Shown: positions 52,152 to 62,694 of the stretch, piece after piece
Numbering within the stretch: the stretch's first letter is position 1
Layout of the letters: every line of letters begins with the position of its first letter
Assembly (NCBI RefSeq): GCF_024362695.1
Contig: NW_026063266.1
Location: forward strand, 186,001-250,000
Direction of reading: 5' to 3'
Origin: Pectinophora gossypiella
Taxonomy: Eukaryota > Arthropoda > Insecta > Lepidoptera > Gelechiidae
DNA length: 64,000 bases
Notes under the pieces: model-generated
The model's database searches: none
What the model was told of the DNA's origin: nothing
Seen by the model: only the letters and a program-made list of their open reading frames with translations
Translations under genes and position numbers: made by a program

Positions 52152-54714
52152 GGATCGCTCTGTTTGCCGAAGTGCTCGGAAGTTTTCGTCGTCTACCGCC
52201 ATAGAGGCAGCCAATCAGCTCGCGACACCAAACACTTCAGGACCCCGATACCGACCCCGCCGGCGTGGTCGACGATTTCCCTCATTCAGCGCTTATCGCT
52301 ATCGACCCACTAGGGTCGATTAATTCTTTCAAATATTTTTCCTCTCAGACGACGCCCTGAGCCGAGGTTCGCGCCCAACTGGGCACCCTCAGGCCTGTTG
52401 TCTTAAACGTTGTACCGGGTGAGAGCCTTCAGCGCTCCCCATTTGTCCGGCCAAGTAGTTAATGCCATCTGCGGCAAATCTACAATAAGTCACGTCAAAA
52501 AAAAAAAAAAAGTCGTCTACCCACTCAGCAGCCTAGACGTCCAGAAGCAGGGGGGGGGGGTATTTTTACCAAAATACCCTCCTGACCGCGGTTCCAAACG
52601 GTACCACCGTTACCACCCTATCCACCCCCGGCCTCCCACCAGCGGGTCTCACCGGGGAGGGTGTGGTGACGTGTGCTCTGCCAGGCGGACCGCAAAGCTT
52701 CGCACGCAAGCAGCCCAAACGCCGCTTCACCGCGCCTCGGCCGTAACGGGGTGAGCATCCCCCAACAGCTGGAGTCGCGAAACGCAGGACGCGCGTATTC
52801 GTGCGTTCCTGCCTATCCACCGCACTCGCTGCCACCAGTGCAGCAGCAACCAGAAGGCTATCGCCTCCGCCATGCCTAGCTGGCGCCACCCGCCGACCGC
52901 CTTCTTTCCCGCTGCCCCTGCCCAAACTTCCGGGAGCAGGAGCCGCGGTAAAGAGGACCACGACGCCGCCTGAACGTCGTCCACCGCAGCCCGTAGCGAG
53001 GACCACGCCGCCCACCGCACTCTCCATGCCCCTGTTGGACATGGAGACGACACCGCCGCGCTCGTACGCGGCCGTTCTCAATACGAACCCGGAGTCTCCA
53101 CCGCATGCGCCTCCACGTCCGTCTCTCCGGACGACTCCCACGCTGAAGCCCGTTCACCACCAGCCGCCGCTCGCACCCGCGAGCAAGAAAATTCCGCCGA
53201 TTGTGGTCGACCAGCTGCCCAACTGGCCCCATCACTTTCGCAAGCTGCGGGAGTTGCTGGGCCACGTACCCAACGCGCGCCCGTACGGGAAGGGCGTCCG
53301 CTTCCTGGCGAGGACCGAGGACGAGTTCCGGCTGTACCAGCGGTACCTCACCACCCTGGAGAGAGCCACGGGACTCTCCTGATTCGCGTACGCCCCACCG
53401 GTGGAGCGCTCGTTGAAGCTGGCCATCCGTGGCCTACCCCTGGACACCGACATCGCCGAGTTGGAGGAGGAGCTGCGGACTCGCGGTTTCGAACCCACTA
53501 CATCCGCCCCATCCAGGCCAGAGAGGGAAGATCGGGCTGCATTTACTTCGTGGAGATCCGTAGGACGCTGGGCTTCCAGCGGGTCTACGAGATCTCCGAC
53601 CTGCTCTGTATGCCCGGCGTCAAAGTCGAGGCGTGGAGAGGGCGAAGAGGTGCAGCTCAATACCACCGCTGCCAGCAATTTAGGCACAGCAGCCATAATT
53701 GCCATCGTCCTGCTGCCTGTGTCCGCTGTGGCGAGAGCCACGCGGCCAAAGACTGTCAGCGCCCCCGGGAGGTCCCGGCAACCTGCGCCAACTGCGGGGG
53801 AATGCACCCGGCGAACAGCCCTTCGTGCCCAGTCAAACTGCGCGAGCTGCGCAACACGAGGGCGGGTACTGCGCCCCTGACCAGGACAAGAAGAGTCGCA
53901 CCAGCACCCTCCACCGTGGTGGATCACTCCAGCGAGCCGACCGCGCAAAACTCGCTCATGGCCGCGGCGAACGGCCCAGACGGGCCTAAGCCGCAAAGGC
54001 CGAAGCGGGTCCGCAAGAGGACGAAGCCCGCCCCCACTGATACCACCATCGACGAGCCGAAACCAATACCGACTCCGACGCCGAACCAAGCGGTCGCCGC
54101 CCCTACCAAGGGGAAGAAGGCGAAGCCCCGCGCGGAGATCCCACCGGCTTCCTCCAACGAGGATGAGAAGTTGGAAGTGTTGGAGCAGTCTATTCAGCTG
54201 CTCCACGACATTCTAGCGGCCATTCGCACTCGGACTGACCCAGTGCCCATCATCGTGGGAGGCCTGGCATCGTTGCTGGGCCAACTCACCGGTGGGCACT
54301 GACTACCAACACCGGACTGGACTGGGGCTGCCCACATCCACTACTCCCCGTCGAGTAGTCAGGATCGTGGCCACCCCCCGGGGGATGAGTTGACGCTTCC
54401 AGTGGCAGTGGAAGCAGTCCTCTCCCCCCCTCCAGCCCAACTGACACCAGCTGCCCCGGCGACGGAGCAGCTCCACCGGACCTGACACCACCGCTAGCTG
54501 ACGGGCGCTCACTGGGCCTCTCCCAATGGGGAACCACCCGGTGGGCTCGACCTCGCTAGCGGTACCACGGATTGACTCACCATCGGGCTCACGGAGGGGC
54601 GACCATCGCCCGCCGTGTCCCACTTCCGTGCCACGCCCGTTTCTGCGGGCGGCGAGCGCCACCACATTAAAGGGGCTATGCCCCGAAAATTTCTCCCTGT
54701 GAAGAAACCACACG
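52148..54714 (+). mobile_element. Unit J: GC-rich Jockey-type LINE with ORF1 only
   Basis: After the initiator there is a leader with an A-tract (about 52496-52511) and a G-tract (about 52549-52560), a broken ORF1, and about 0.4 kb of GC-rich 3' UTR. No endonuclease or RT follows. Composition is strikingly GC-rich compared with its neighbours. It is either a derivative that lost ORF2 or an ORF1-only unit. Confidence 0.65.
53026..54302 (+). pseudogene. Unit J ORF1 (Gag-like with PRE_C2HC and zinc knuckles)
   Basis: ATG 53026 is the first in-frame ATG that leads into conserved sequence; the frame is open upstream to 52801. Order: proline-rich N-terminus, a PRE_C2HC-type RNA-binding region (QLPNWPHHFRKLRELLG, then SLKLAIRGLPLDTDIAELEE), and cysteine/histidine clusters (C-x2-F-R-H type CQQFRHSSHNC, CVRCGESHAAKDC, CANCGGMHPANSPSC), a long basic and proline-rich tail and a C-terminal hydrophobic end. 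A TGA (53380-53382) interrupts the frame, and another shift near 53505-53550 moves the rest to the frame 53550-54302. Such proteins bind LINE RNA in Jockey-type elements. Confidence 0.78.
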
Positions 54715-54889
54715 CTTCTCTCAGTTAGCTAGCGGCCTCCGTTGCGATAGCATAGCAGTCCTACGGATCGGTCGAAGGTTGACAAGTGCGATAGCTATAG
54801 GCAGTCCACTTGAAAACCTAAGTTGAGGCCAGGTTCGCGATAGCTATAGGCAGTCCGTCCTGTAACCTCCAGCTAGGGATGCTCATTTT
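54303..54889 (+). repeat. Unit J 3' region and three GCGATAGC-AGTCC repeats
   Basis: 54303-54712 is GC-rich, without a gene. At 54715 the 12-mer CTTCTCTCAGTT of the J promoter recurs. Then GCGATAGC(T)ATAGGCAGTCC occurs three times (54744-54761 with two bases missing, 54788-54807, 54837-54856), spaced 44 and 49 bases. This arrangement could be the 5' end of a second J-like unit in head-to-tail order, cut short at about 54880. Confidence 0.65.
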
Positions 54890-54937
54890 CAGGAACACTT
54901 GTATGATTTGTCAGTATTACTGTCTGCAATATAAACA

Positions 54938-55267
54938 CTAACTGTCAATTGGCGTTTTATGAATCCACCTACCTTTACATGTTGTTTTTATAGTACATTT
55001 TTTGTATACATTTCTAAATTGATCAATAATAAACAATAGTATATCATTGGGATCATCCATACTTGACGCCGGTGACCAATCAATATTGCTTAATTCCTCC
55101 CGAACCTTATCATTATTCAGTTTGTAAATGGTTTTATACTGATTAGTTGCGCGGGAACTAACAATTGCAAGACCGGTTATGAAGTGGTCAGCCAGCGCAT
55201 CACACACAACAGCTGATCGAAGTGAGCGCACGATACTGGCCGACGATTGCCCATTGTAAACATCACG
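54938..55267 (-). pseudogene. LINE K endonuclease end and linker to RT
   Basis: About 98-110 codons: the endonuclease end (CDALADHFITGLAIV, matching the catalytic SDH region with A in place of S) and a linker (NQYKTIYKLNNDKVREEL). The frame ends at 54938. It joins, with a frame change, to the core piece above 57311. Confidence 0.72.
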
Positions 55268-55274
55268 AATGAAT

Positions 55275-57304
55275 ATAATAATAATAATTCTTTATTAAAA
55301 GTCAATAGGACTCACACACATTACATAATATATAAATTGAATTAAAATGAACATACAATATAAATTAAAATAAAATAAAATAAAATACCTATTTCCTATT
55401 TGCGTCCCGGTGCAAAGACCACCAGTGTTTAAAAATAGGACTGGCGACCCCTTCGCACACTTTCTGCAAAATGATGTTGTTTGAAGCCCTAAGCCTCGTC
55501 CAAAATCCCGCCACACGTTTAGGTACGACAGCAAAAAAGTCCGGCACACGCGCTTCGGCGAACATGCTCGACGCGCTGCACCAACGTGGCAAACGCATGA
55601 GGATACGAAACGCATCATTGTACTGTACCCTCATGTTGCTAAAGGTCTTTTTTAAGTAGTTGGTCCATAGTTGACAGGTATAGAAACACTGACAGTACGC
55701 TTGGAAAAGCGTTAACTTGACAGCGCCACTACACCTGCCAAATCTGCGCGCGAGCATGTTGCACCGGATCGACAGTGCCCTCCTCTCACGCTCGATATCT
55801 AAGTCGTCCTTTCTATTATCGGTCAGAATATGACCAAGGTATTTAAATTGCTTCACAACCTTAACCGCTGAACCATTTAACAATACTTCAAGCACCCTCG
55901 CCGGACCTCTCCCAGCTGAAAACACCATCATCTCCGTTTTAGCCACGTTGTACTTCAGCCCGTGAGAGATTGCATATCCCTCACAGATCGCCAGCAGCTT
56001 TCTCAGTGCGCTGATAGAGGGGCTGAGAAGCACCATATCATCCGCATAACTTAAATTGTTGACACATAGGCCACCTATGTGACACCCAATTTTGGCACTT
56101 CTCAGCTCCTCGATCAGGCCATTCACATACAGATTAAAGAGGTCCGGCGAGGTAAGCCCCCCTTGACGTACACCGCAGTCTAGCCTGTATACGCTAGAAG
56201 TCGCGTCGCCCCACTTTACATAATTAGTTTGGTTTCCGTACCTCAACAGACTAACTACCTCCCGAGGAACGTTTGAGTCGAGCAGTTTTCTCCATAGAAT
56301 ATCATAATTCACAAGATCAAACGCCCGACTCAAATCCAAGAAACATGCATATACAGAGGTATTACGCTCAACGTAATAATCTGTAATGTGTTTAAGGCTT
56401 ACTATGGCAGAGTCCGTTGAAACACCAGGACGGAAACCAAACTGCGCATCGTCTATCCCAATATGATTCAGCAGCGACGGCTGCAACAATCTCTCAAACA
56501 CCTTCCCTATTACAGTTGCGAGAGAAATAGGACGGTAATTTGTCACATCTCCCAGGTCGCCAGTCCTATTCTTCACGATAGGAACCACAACCGTCTCCAT
56601 TAAAGCCTTTGGCAGGTATGATGAGTGCATACATAAATTAAATAATATGCAAAGTCTCTTGTACAACGGCTCATCTGCTGCGAGAACGTGCTCGAGACTG
56701 AGGCCGTCATGTCCCGGTGACTTACCGCGCTTCATTCGCCGCACTACGTTGGCGACATCGTCTGGCGTAAATCTAATACTCGAACCCGCGGGATCGTTGT
56801 TAATAGTAAATGCAGACTCAGTCTCGAGCCCGGTCCTGATCAATGGAACTGGCTGCGGCTCCACCCTAAACTGGCGAGCAAACATGTCAGCTATTTGTGC
56901 GTGATCTTGCAGACCACCAACACTGACAGGAAGGCTTTGCTTGAAGCTAAACTTCTTTGTCGCCTTCCAGAAATCTACAAAATTTTTCTTATTTCTAGCA
57001 TTGGCTAGAATATCGAGCTTTATTTGTTCCTCATTAGTCTGGCACCATTTAAGTTTCTTTTTAAACATGTTTCTACTATTTTTCATCAACTCGTAGGATG
57101 GACCGGCTGACGGTTTTCCTGCTAAGACCCAACACTGAAAATAAAATCTATAGGACTGATGAGCCTTCCTGACATGGAAGTTCCACCCAGGGATCTTTCC
57201 AATATAATTTCGTTTTCTTTGACCGAGACACAAAGAGGAAGTTTGCACCGCAGCATTTTGTAAAATTAATACAATATTATTATATAGGTCGTCAATGATT
57301 TCAT
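55275..57304 (-). mobile_element. LINE L: 5'-truncated LINE, TSD AATGAAT
   Basis: AATGAAT flanks it at 55268-55274 and 57305-57311. The 3' end carries AATAAA and an (ATT)n tail (55275-55288, plus-strand reading). It begins inside the linker between endonuclease and RT. Its RT clade is shared with LINE N; I do not name it. Confidence 0.88.
55389..57304 (-). CDS. LINE L reverse transcriptase (endonuclease missing)
   Basis: An open frame without stops. It starts in the linker (NNIVLILQNAAV) and runs through the RT: GKSPGHDGLSLEH, NYRPISLATVIGKVFE, DAQFGFRPGVSTDSA, LDLSRAFDLVNYD, CGVRQGGLTSPDLFN and the catalytic YADD (near 56040), then a thumb with YLGHILTD and a C-terminal domain. The codons 57407-57305 of the same open frame belong to LINE K and not to L. 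All RT boxes are present; the lack of an endonuclease shows 5' truncation at insertion. Confidence 0.88.
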
Positions 57305-57311
57305 AATGAAT

Positions 57312-57803
57312 GATTTCGTAAGAATATATGGTCGATGCATGATTTGGATATGCCTGTTTTAGTTTTTTCAATTCTAGTATATTGCGTAATACAGCATTGG
57401 AAACCAAGTTCGTGAAGGTTATTTAGGTAGGAGTTACCAGTTCCGTCGGGGTTTTTTATGTCTATATTGATGTCTCCCAATAAAACACAGCTATTTTTAA
57501 CAGGTAAATTTAGCAATAAATCACGTAATTCCGCAATGAAACTGCACTTATTTAATCTCGGAGATCTATATACCGCTCATAATGTTGTTTTGTAGCCATC
57601 AAACGATTCCACATCACCCATTAAACACTCAAATACGTAAGTTGTAACTTGTTTTTTTCTGAATGATAATTATGCTTTTATGAGCATACACTATAATGCC
57701 GCCTCCTTTTCTACCGTTTCTTAGCTCGGTGTGCATAGCGTAGTCGTTCAGTTCGAACAAACATTTTGTCGTGTTAGTGATATTAGCCTCACATATTATT
57801 ATT
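57312..57803 (-). pseudogene. LINE K endonuclease core
   Basis: Two open pieces. The first (from 57803) has LIIICEANI (catalytic glutamate region) and NGRKGGGIIVYAH; the second (57516 down) has VLLGDINIDIKN (catalytic GDxN) and SCIDHIFLR. A stop lies between them near 57577. This is an APE-type endonuclease as in Jockey-superfamily LINEs. Confidence 0.82.
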
Positions 57804-58083
57804 AGATGAACTAGTGTGAAACGGAACGCGATCGCGTCAGTTCGAACTTGCATATTTTATTGAAGTTTTTTGATCTAATTCCCTCTAAAAATAGTGAAAG
57901 TGTTCAAAATACAAAATAATAAAAGTGAAATATTGAAGAAATAAAAAAAAACAGTTAAAAGTGACTAAAAACCACAACTCGGAAACATAACCTCTAAATT
58001 TCAAATTTGTAACAGTAATTTTCGTACAAAAACAATCAAAACTGAATATGTTTCAAACTTTTCTTATTGATAACGGCTAAATA

Positions 58084-59622
58084 ATGAGTACTAGTGAAAA
58101 TCATACCCCTACACGATGTGATTCTAATGGATCCTCGCAAAATAAAAGTGAAATCACGCCAAGTAAACAACTCGTCCAAACAGTTTTCCACAAAAGCTTG
58201 TTTCACTCCAAGGGACCAGACGTTAACTCACGGCAAAGAAATCCATCGTTTAGCGAAGCCGAGAAACAAACCCCACATCCACCACATACTGTACCATGGC
58301 AACGCGTACCAGAACCGAGACAAAAAAGAATCCTCTCTCCAGAATTACTAACAACAGGTAGCAAAGTACAGAAAACCAACCAATCAAGACAACAGATGTA
58401 CGATAACAATAGACAAACCAGTGAAAAACACCTAAATGTGGAGACAAGCAACAGTTTTTCACTTCTCAATAGTGAGGAGGTAGACAGTGACTCTGAGCAA
58501 AATCCTCCCAAAATAACTAAACCAAAAGGCATCACAAAGCCCCCACCCATATTCCTGTATGGAGTGGAAGATCTAAATGAGCTAACAAAATGTATTGAAA
58601 TAGCAGTTAAAAAAAATGATTATACCTACAAAATAATCTCAAAAAACCAGCTCATACTCTCTACTGAATCTATTGAGACCTATAAAACGCTAATAGACCA
58701 CATCCGTGCAAAGGGTCTCATAGGACACACATTTACCCGCAAAGAAGACAAATGTCAAAAAATTGTAATAAAAAACCTCCACTATTCAACCCCCAAAGAA
58801 GCTATTATAGAGGCAATCGAATGCACTGGCAACAAAGTACGTGGACAAATTGTAAATGCCCTCAAACGAGATACTAAAGAACCGTTCAATGTCTTCTTTG
58901 TGAATATCGAACCCAACGAGAACAACAAACGTGTTAAAGATATCAAATACATTTTCCATCAGCGAGTCCTTATAGAAGACCCTAAGAAAAGCAACAGCAT
59001 ACCTCAATGCACTAGGTGCCAGCAATATGGCCATACAAAAAATAATTGTATGCGTCCGTTCAGGTGTGTCAAATGCGGCCAATCACACAAGACCACAGAG
59101 TGCACAAAAGGAAAAGACTTTCCAGCTAAATGCGCACTGTGTGATGGAGATCACCCTGCCAGCTACAAAGGATGCCAGGTTTACAAGGAAATTATGAACA
59201 GGAAAAACAAAAAGAATGTTAAATACCAACCTACAAGCAAGCTCGCCAATACCCAGATGCCAGGAAGTCCCCACATACCCACCAGTACCCAGATGCCTAC
59301 CAGTACCCAGATGCCTACCAGTACCCAGATGCCTACCAGTACCCAGATGCCTACCAGTACCCAGATGCCGGCCAGTACTCTACAGCAAGAGAACAAACAA
59401 AAACAATCTTACAGAGATATCTTACTTAAAAAACATAAAGAAAAATCACAATGTAATATGAATAATGTTGACCTTCGATCACAGACATACAACCCTAAAT
59501 ATGGGGTAGAAAACACAGATGTCATGAACATTAGACAACTGTTTGAAAAACTTGACCTGCTTCTTCAAAACATGGGATTGTTATTTAATCTCATTACTAC
59601 ACTGCTAAGCAAACTTCCATGA
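58084..59622 (+). CDS. LINE M ORF1, Gag-like nucleic-acid-binding protein
   Basis: 512 codons from ATG 58084, the first ATG after the 5' UTR stop codons. The N-terminal third is polar and disordered (glutamine, asparagine, proline, serine). A PRE_C2HC/RRM-like domain spans about 155-295 (PPPIFLYGVEDLNELTK, KIVIKNLHYSTPKEAIIEAI). Three cysteine clusters follow (CTRCQQYGHTKNNC, CVKCGQSHKTTEC, CALCDGDHPASYKGC, about 308-368). Then comes a tandem hexapeptide TSTQMP (five units) and a basic, glutamine-rich stretch. The C-terminus has a leucine-rich helix. Such proteins bind the element RNA and carry it to the nucleus. The stop TGA overlaps the ORF2 ATG. Confidence 0.92.
   Translation: MSTSENHTPTRCDSNGSSQNKSEITPSKQLVQTVFHKSLFHSKGPDVNSRQRNPSFSEAEKQTPHPPHTVPWQRVPEPRQKRILSPELLTTGSKVQKTNQSRQQMYDNNRQTSEKHLNVETSNSFSLLNSEEVDSDSEQNPPKITKPKGITKPPPIFLYGVEDLNELTKCIEIAVKKNDYTYKIISKNQLILSTESIETYKTLIDHIRAKGLIGHTFTRKEDKCQKIVIKNLHYSTPKEAIIEAIECTGNKVRGQIVNALKRDTKEPFNVFFVNIEPNENNKRVKDIKYIFHQRVLIEDPKKSNSIPQCTRCQQYGHTKNNCMRPFRCVKCGQSHKTTECTKGKDFPAKCALCDGDHPASYKGCQVYKEIMNRKNKKNVKYQPTSKLANTQMPGSPHIPTSTQMPTSTQMPTSTQMPTSTQMPTSTQMPASTLQQENKQKQSYRDILLKKHKEKSQCNMNNVDLRSQTYNPKYGVENTDVMNIRQLFEKLDLLLQNMGLLFNLITTLLSKLP
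59281..59370 (+). repeat. 18-bp tandem repeat coding TSTQMP in LINE M ORF1
   Basis: Five units of ACCAGTACCCAGATGCCT, the last one with a final G change. The copies are identical otherwise, pointing to recent slippage or expansion. Confidence 0.93.
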
Positions 59623-62309
59623 CCAGTTTCAGAATCGGCTTGTGGAACATAAACGGAATAACTTCAAGTAAAAATGAATTAAAGGTTCTACTAGAAACAA
59701 ATAAAATTGATATAATGCTATTATCTGAATCACACCTAAATAATAAAAAAGATTTCAATCTAGAAAATTATCAAGTCTACTGGACCAACCACCCTAACCA
59801 AAAGTCACATGGAGGCTCAGCAGTAGTCATTAAGAATAATATAAAACACCACTTTTGTGGGTCATTCCAGGAAGACTACCTTCAGGGGACTACTATAACA
59901 GTGGAAGATAGATGTGGATCTATCGATGTAAGTGCTGTCTACTGTCCGCCCGGGAATAGTGTCAGTGGTGATAAGTTTTCCCGATATATGGAGACTCTAG
60001 GGAAACGATTTATCTGTGGTGGAGACTGGAACTGTAAGCACACGGACTGGGGATCCAGACTGATATCTACAAGAGGTCGAGAGTTAAAGAGATGTATTGA
60101 CACATTGGGCCTTACCACCCTGTCATCGGGCGAACCTACCTACTGGCCTACAGACAGACGCAGGATTCCTGATCTGATAGACTTCTTTGTTACTAAAGGA
60201 CTGTCAGATGTATTCTGTGAAATAGAGCCCTGTCTAGATACAACCTCTGATCATTCACTCATTATTGGAATATTCAGTACAACTATTATATTCAAGGAAC
60301 CACCTCTAACCTTATACAATCATCGAACAGATTGGAATGCCTATCTGGAGTACTTAGAGCACGAAATTAATCTAAAAATAAGACTTAAAACCGAACATGA
60401 TATTGATGAAGCCACATTCTATGTGACAAACCTAATACAAAAAGCAGCTTGGCTTTCCACACCCAACATTAGCGCAAACCGTAAGAGTATAAATATTCCA
60501 ATGGAAATAAGAAAGAAGCTACAGGAAAAAAGGAAATTACGTAGACAATGGCAACAAGGGAGATTCACCAGTGATAGAAAAAAACTCAACAAAGCAGCAA
60601 GAGAATTGAAGGAACTAATTGATGATAATGAAAATGATACATTTAAGGACAAAATTACCTCACTATCGGGCACCAGAAAGGATAATTATAGTCTATGGAA
60701 AATTACAAAAAGATTTAAAAGACCTCAACAGCATGTGCCACCGATAACAACATCGTCAGGTGACTGGGCCAAAACACCACAAGATAAAGCCGAAGTCTTT
60801 GCTAAGCATCTCAGTCAAGTGTTCAAACCAAACCCATCGACAATGAGGGAATTTGAAGAGGATCTGGTTGCTGTGATAAACAGTGATCAACAACTTTCTT
60901 CTCCATTAAGATTGGTGACGCCAAGGGAAATTCATAGAAATATTATGAATTTGAAAAACAAAAAGGCTCCTGGATATGATTTGGTCTCTGGTGAGGTCCT
61001 TAAACACTTGCCAAGGAAAGTGGTTGTCTTCTTGACAATGTTATTTAATGCTATAATGAGACTGCAATACTACCCTAAGCTGTGGAAGATATCTCACATA
61101 TGTATGATATTAAAACCAGGCAAACCACCAAATGAACCCAGCTCATACCGACCAATCAGCCTCTTACCTACAATATCGAAGCTGTTTGAAAAAGTATTCT
61201 TAGACCGCCTGAAACCGGTCTTAGAAGAGCAAGTTATCATTCCAGACCATCAGTTTGGATTTAGAGAGCGCCATTCTACTGTCGAACAGGTGCACAGAGT
61301 AGTCGACGAAATTCGCAAATCTCTGGAAAAAAAGGAATATTGTGCTGCCGCATTCCTGGACATCCAACAGGCCTTTGACAGAGTCTGGCATACTGGCCTT
61401 TTGTATAAACTTAAAACCTTGTTGCCAAACTCATTCTTCATGGTGCTAAAATCATACCTTTTAGATAGAAAATTCCAAGTCAGAGTTGGTGAATCAACAT
61501 CTAATATTTATAACATTGAAGCTTCTGTACCACAGGGCTCTGTTCTTGGACCTGTGCTGTACTCAATATATACAGCTGATCTGCCGTGCAACAATGATGT
61601 ACTGACAGCAACTTATGCTGATGATACAGCTTGCCTTGCAAGCCATAAAGATCCTGATGTTGCATCACAGAGACTTCAAAGACAATTGGATGAGATTGAT
61701 CAGTGGCTACTTAGGTGGAGGATTAAATCAAGTGCTACAAAATCGGTACAAATAACATTCACTCTACGCAAAGGGGACTGCGCTTCTGTCGCTATGGGAG
61801 GTGAGCAACTGCCTAAACAAAACTGTGTCCGCTATTTGGGCCTGCACTTGGACCGAAGACTGACTTGGGCACATCACATAAAAATGAAGAAAACTGAAGC
61901 TGCTTTGCAATACCAAAAATTTTACTGGTTGCTCGGTGGAAAGTCTCCATTGTCTCTAAACAATAAACTACTTGTTTACAAATGTATTATCAAACCAATC
62001 TGGACCTATGGAATTCAATTATGGGGCTCAGCTAGTAATTCTAACCTAGAAATCCTACAAAGATTCGAAAACAAGGTTCTGAGAGATATAAGCGGTGCGT
62101 CCTGGTACACAAGGAATTCCGAAATTTATGAATACCTGGAAATGCCTACTATTAAAGAGGAAGTTGTAAGCTACAGTAAAAAATACAAGGAAAGACTTGA
62201 AAGCCACACCAACATGCTAGCTAGAGATCTGCTACAGCTGAATCAGTTGAGACGTCTGAAAAGATGGAATATACTTTCCCTGGATGAGAGACTAGAAAAA
62301 AGAAAATAA
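59619..62309 (+). CDS. LINE M ORF2: endonuclease and reverse transcriptase
   Basis: 896 codons from ATG 59619, which overlaps the ORF1 stop (ATGA), a layout that suggests coupled reinitiation. The APE endonuclease (about 1-215) shows LWNINGI, LLSESHL, GGSAVVIKN, GGDWNCKHTDWGS and TSDHSLI. The RT (about 430-740) shows NKKAPGYDLVSGEVL, YRPISLLPTISK, FLDIQQAFDRVWH, VPQGSVLGPVLY and the catalytic YADD near residue 665. The C-terminal part is of Jockey type, with no RNase H. No stop or missing catalytic box is seen, and the length fits the family. Confidence 0.95.
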   Translation: MTSFRIGLWNINGITSSKNELKVLLETNKIDIMLLSESHLNNKKDFNLENYQVYWTNHPNQKSHGGSAVVIKNNIKHHFCGSFQEDYLQGTTITVEDRCGSIDVSAVYCPPGNSVSGDKFSRYMETLGKRFICGGDWNCKHTDWGSRLISTRGRELKRCIDTLGLTTLSSGEPTYWPTDRRRIPDLIDFFVTKGLSDVFCEIEPCLDTTSDHSLIIGIFSTTIIFKEPPLTLYNHRTDWNAYLEYLEHEINLKIRLKTEHDIDEATFYVTNLIQKAAWLSTPNISANRKSINIPMEIRKKLQEKRKLRRQWQQGRFTSDRKKLNKAARELKELIDDNENDTFKDKITSLSGTRKDNYSLWKITKRFKRPQQHVPPITTSSGDWAKTPQDKAEVFAKHLSQVFKPNPSTMREFEEDLVAVINSDQQLSSPLRLVTPREIHRNIMNLKNKKAPGYDLVSGEVLKHLPRKVVVFLTMLFNAIMRLQYYPKLWKISHICMILKPGKPPNEPSSYRPISLLPTISKLFEKVFLDRLKPVLEEQVIIPDHQFGFRERHSTVEQVHRVVDEIRKSLEKKEYCAAAFLDIQQAFDRVWHTGLLYKLKTLLPNSFFMVLKSYLLDRKFQVRVGESTSNIYNIEASVPQGSVLGPVLYSIYTADLPCNNDVLTATYADDTACLASHKDPDVASQRLQRQLDEIDQWLLRWRIKSSATKSVQITFTLRKGDCASVAMGGEQLPKQNCVRYLGLHLDRRLTWAHHIKMKKTEAALQYQKFYWLLGGKSPLSLNNKLLVYKCIIKPIWTYGIQLWGSASNSNLEILQRFENKVLRDISGASWYTRNSEIYEYLEMPTIKEEVVSYSKKYKERLESHTNMLARDLLQLNQLRRLKRWNILSLDERLEKRK

Positions 62310-62434
62310 ATAAATATCAAATTCCGGTAAAACATAGCCTTGAGGATAGCAGTTACTGGACTGCACCTCTAAATAAATAAATACAACCACAAACTATCTG
62401 ATAAAGACTTACAAGTCGATGGCAGATCGCAGTG

Positions 62435-62471
<37 letters not shown>

Positions 62472-62478
62472 TGAACTA

Positions 62479-62690
62479 TCACGGGGCTGGAGGAAATAAT
62501 GTATTCTAGGTGGGAGAAGTTTTTTATCATTGACCTGATGTTTATATGTAAAATTAGTAGATCATTTTGTTCTGGTGGTATGTCGGTCGCCGCAGAAATC
62601 AGTCCATGTGTTTTGTTTTGTTTCAGACACATCTGAGTCTGTGCTATTCATAATGAGTCAGTATATGGTTATGGTTGGCTGTCTATACTG
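62479..62690 (-). pseudogene. LINE K endonuclease N-terminus
   Basis: On the minus strand a short frame (62632 down) reads LLILHINIRSMIKN, the first endonuclease strand of Jockey-superfamily LINEs, up to the LINE M target site. It continues at 57803. The K 5' end lies near 62690. Confidence 0.75.
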
Positions 62691-62694
62691 ACTA

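Larger units (their letters stand above)
57814..62468 (+). mobile_element. LINE M: full-length Jockey-clade element, TSD about AGATGAACTA
   Basis: AGATGAACTA stands at 57804-57813 and 62469-62478 (the first A on the right may belong to the poly(A) tail). Between them: a 5' UTR of 270 bases, two open ORFs overlapping by ATGA, a 3' UTR and a pure A-tract (62435-62469). LINE K endonuclease is restored when M is removed. Everything needed for autonomous movement appears intact, so this is the best candidate for a recently active element here. Confidence 0.95.
54890..62690 (-). mobile_element. LINE K: minus-strand LINE remnant, split by LINE L and LINE M
   Basis: Three pieces read in order on the minus strand: 62690-62479 (endonuclease start), 57803-57312 (endonuclease core), 55267-54890 (endonuclease end and linker). 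M is inserted between the first two and L between the last two, each with its own target duplication. The RT is absent, so K is truncated near 54890. Both K boundaries are uncertain. Confidence 0.8.

Noticed and set aside
52566..53141. Long frames on both strands in 52500-54300 as possible host genes.
   Set aside because: GC-rich DNA has few stops in any frame. Only the plus-strand frames with cysteine clusters resemble a known protein (LINE ORF1).
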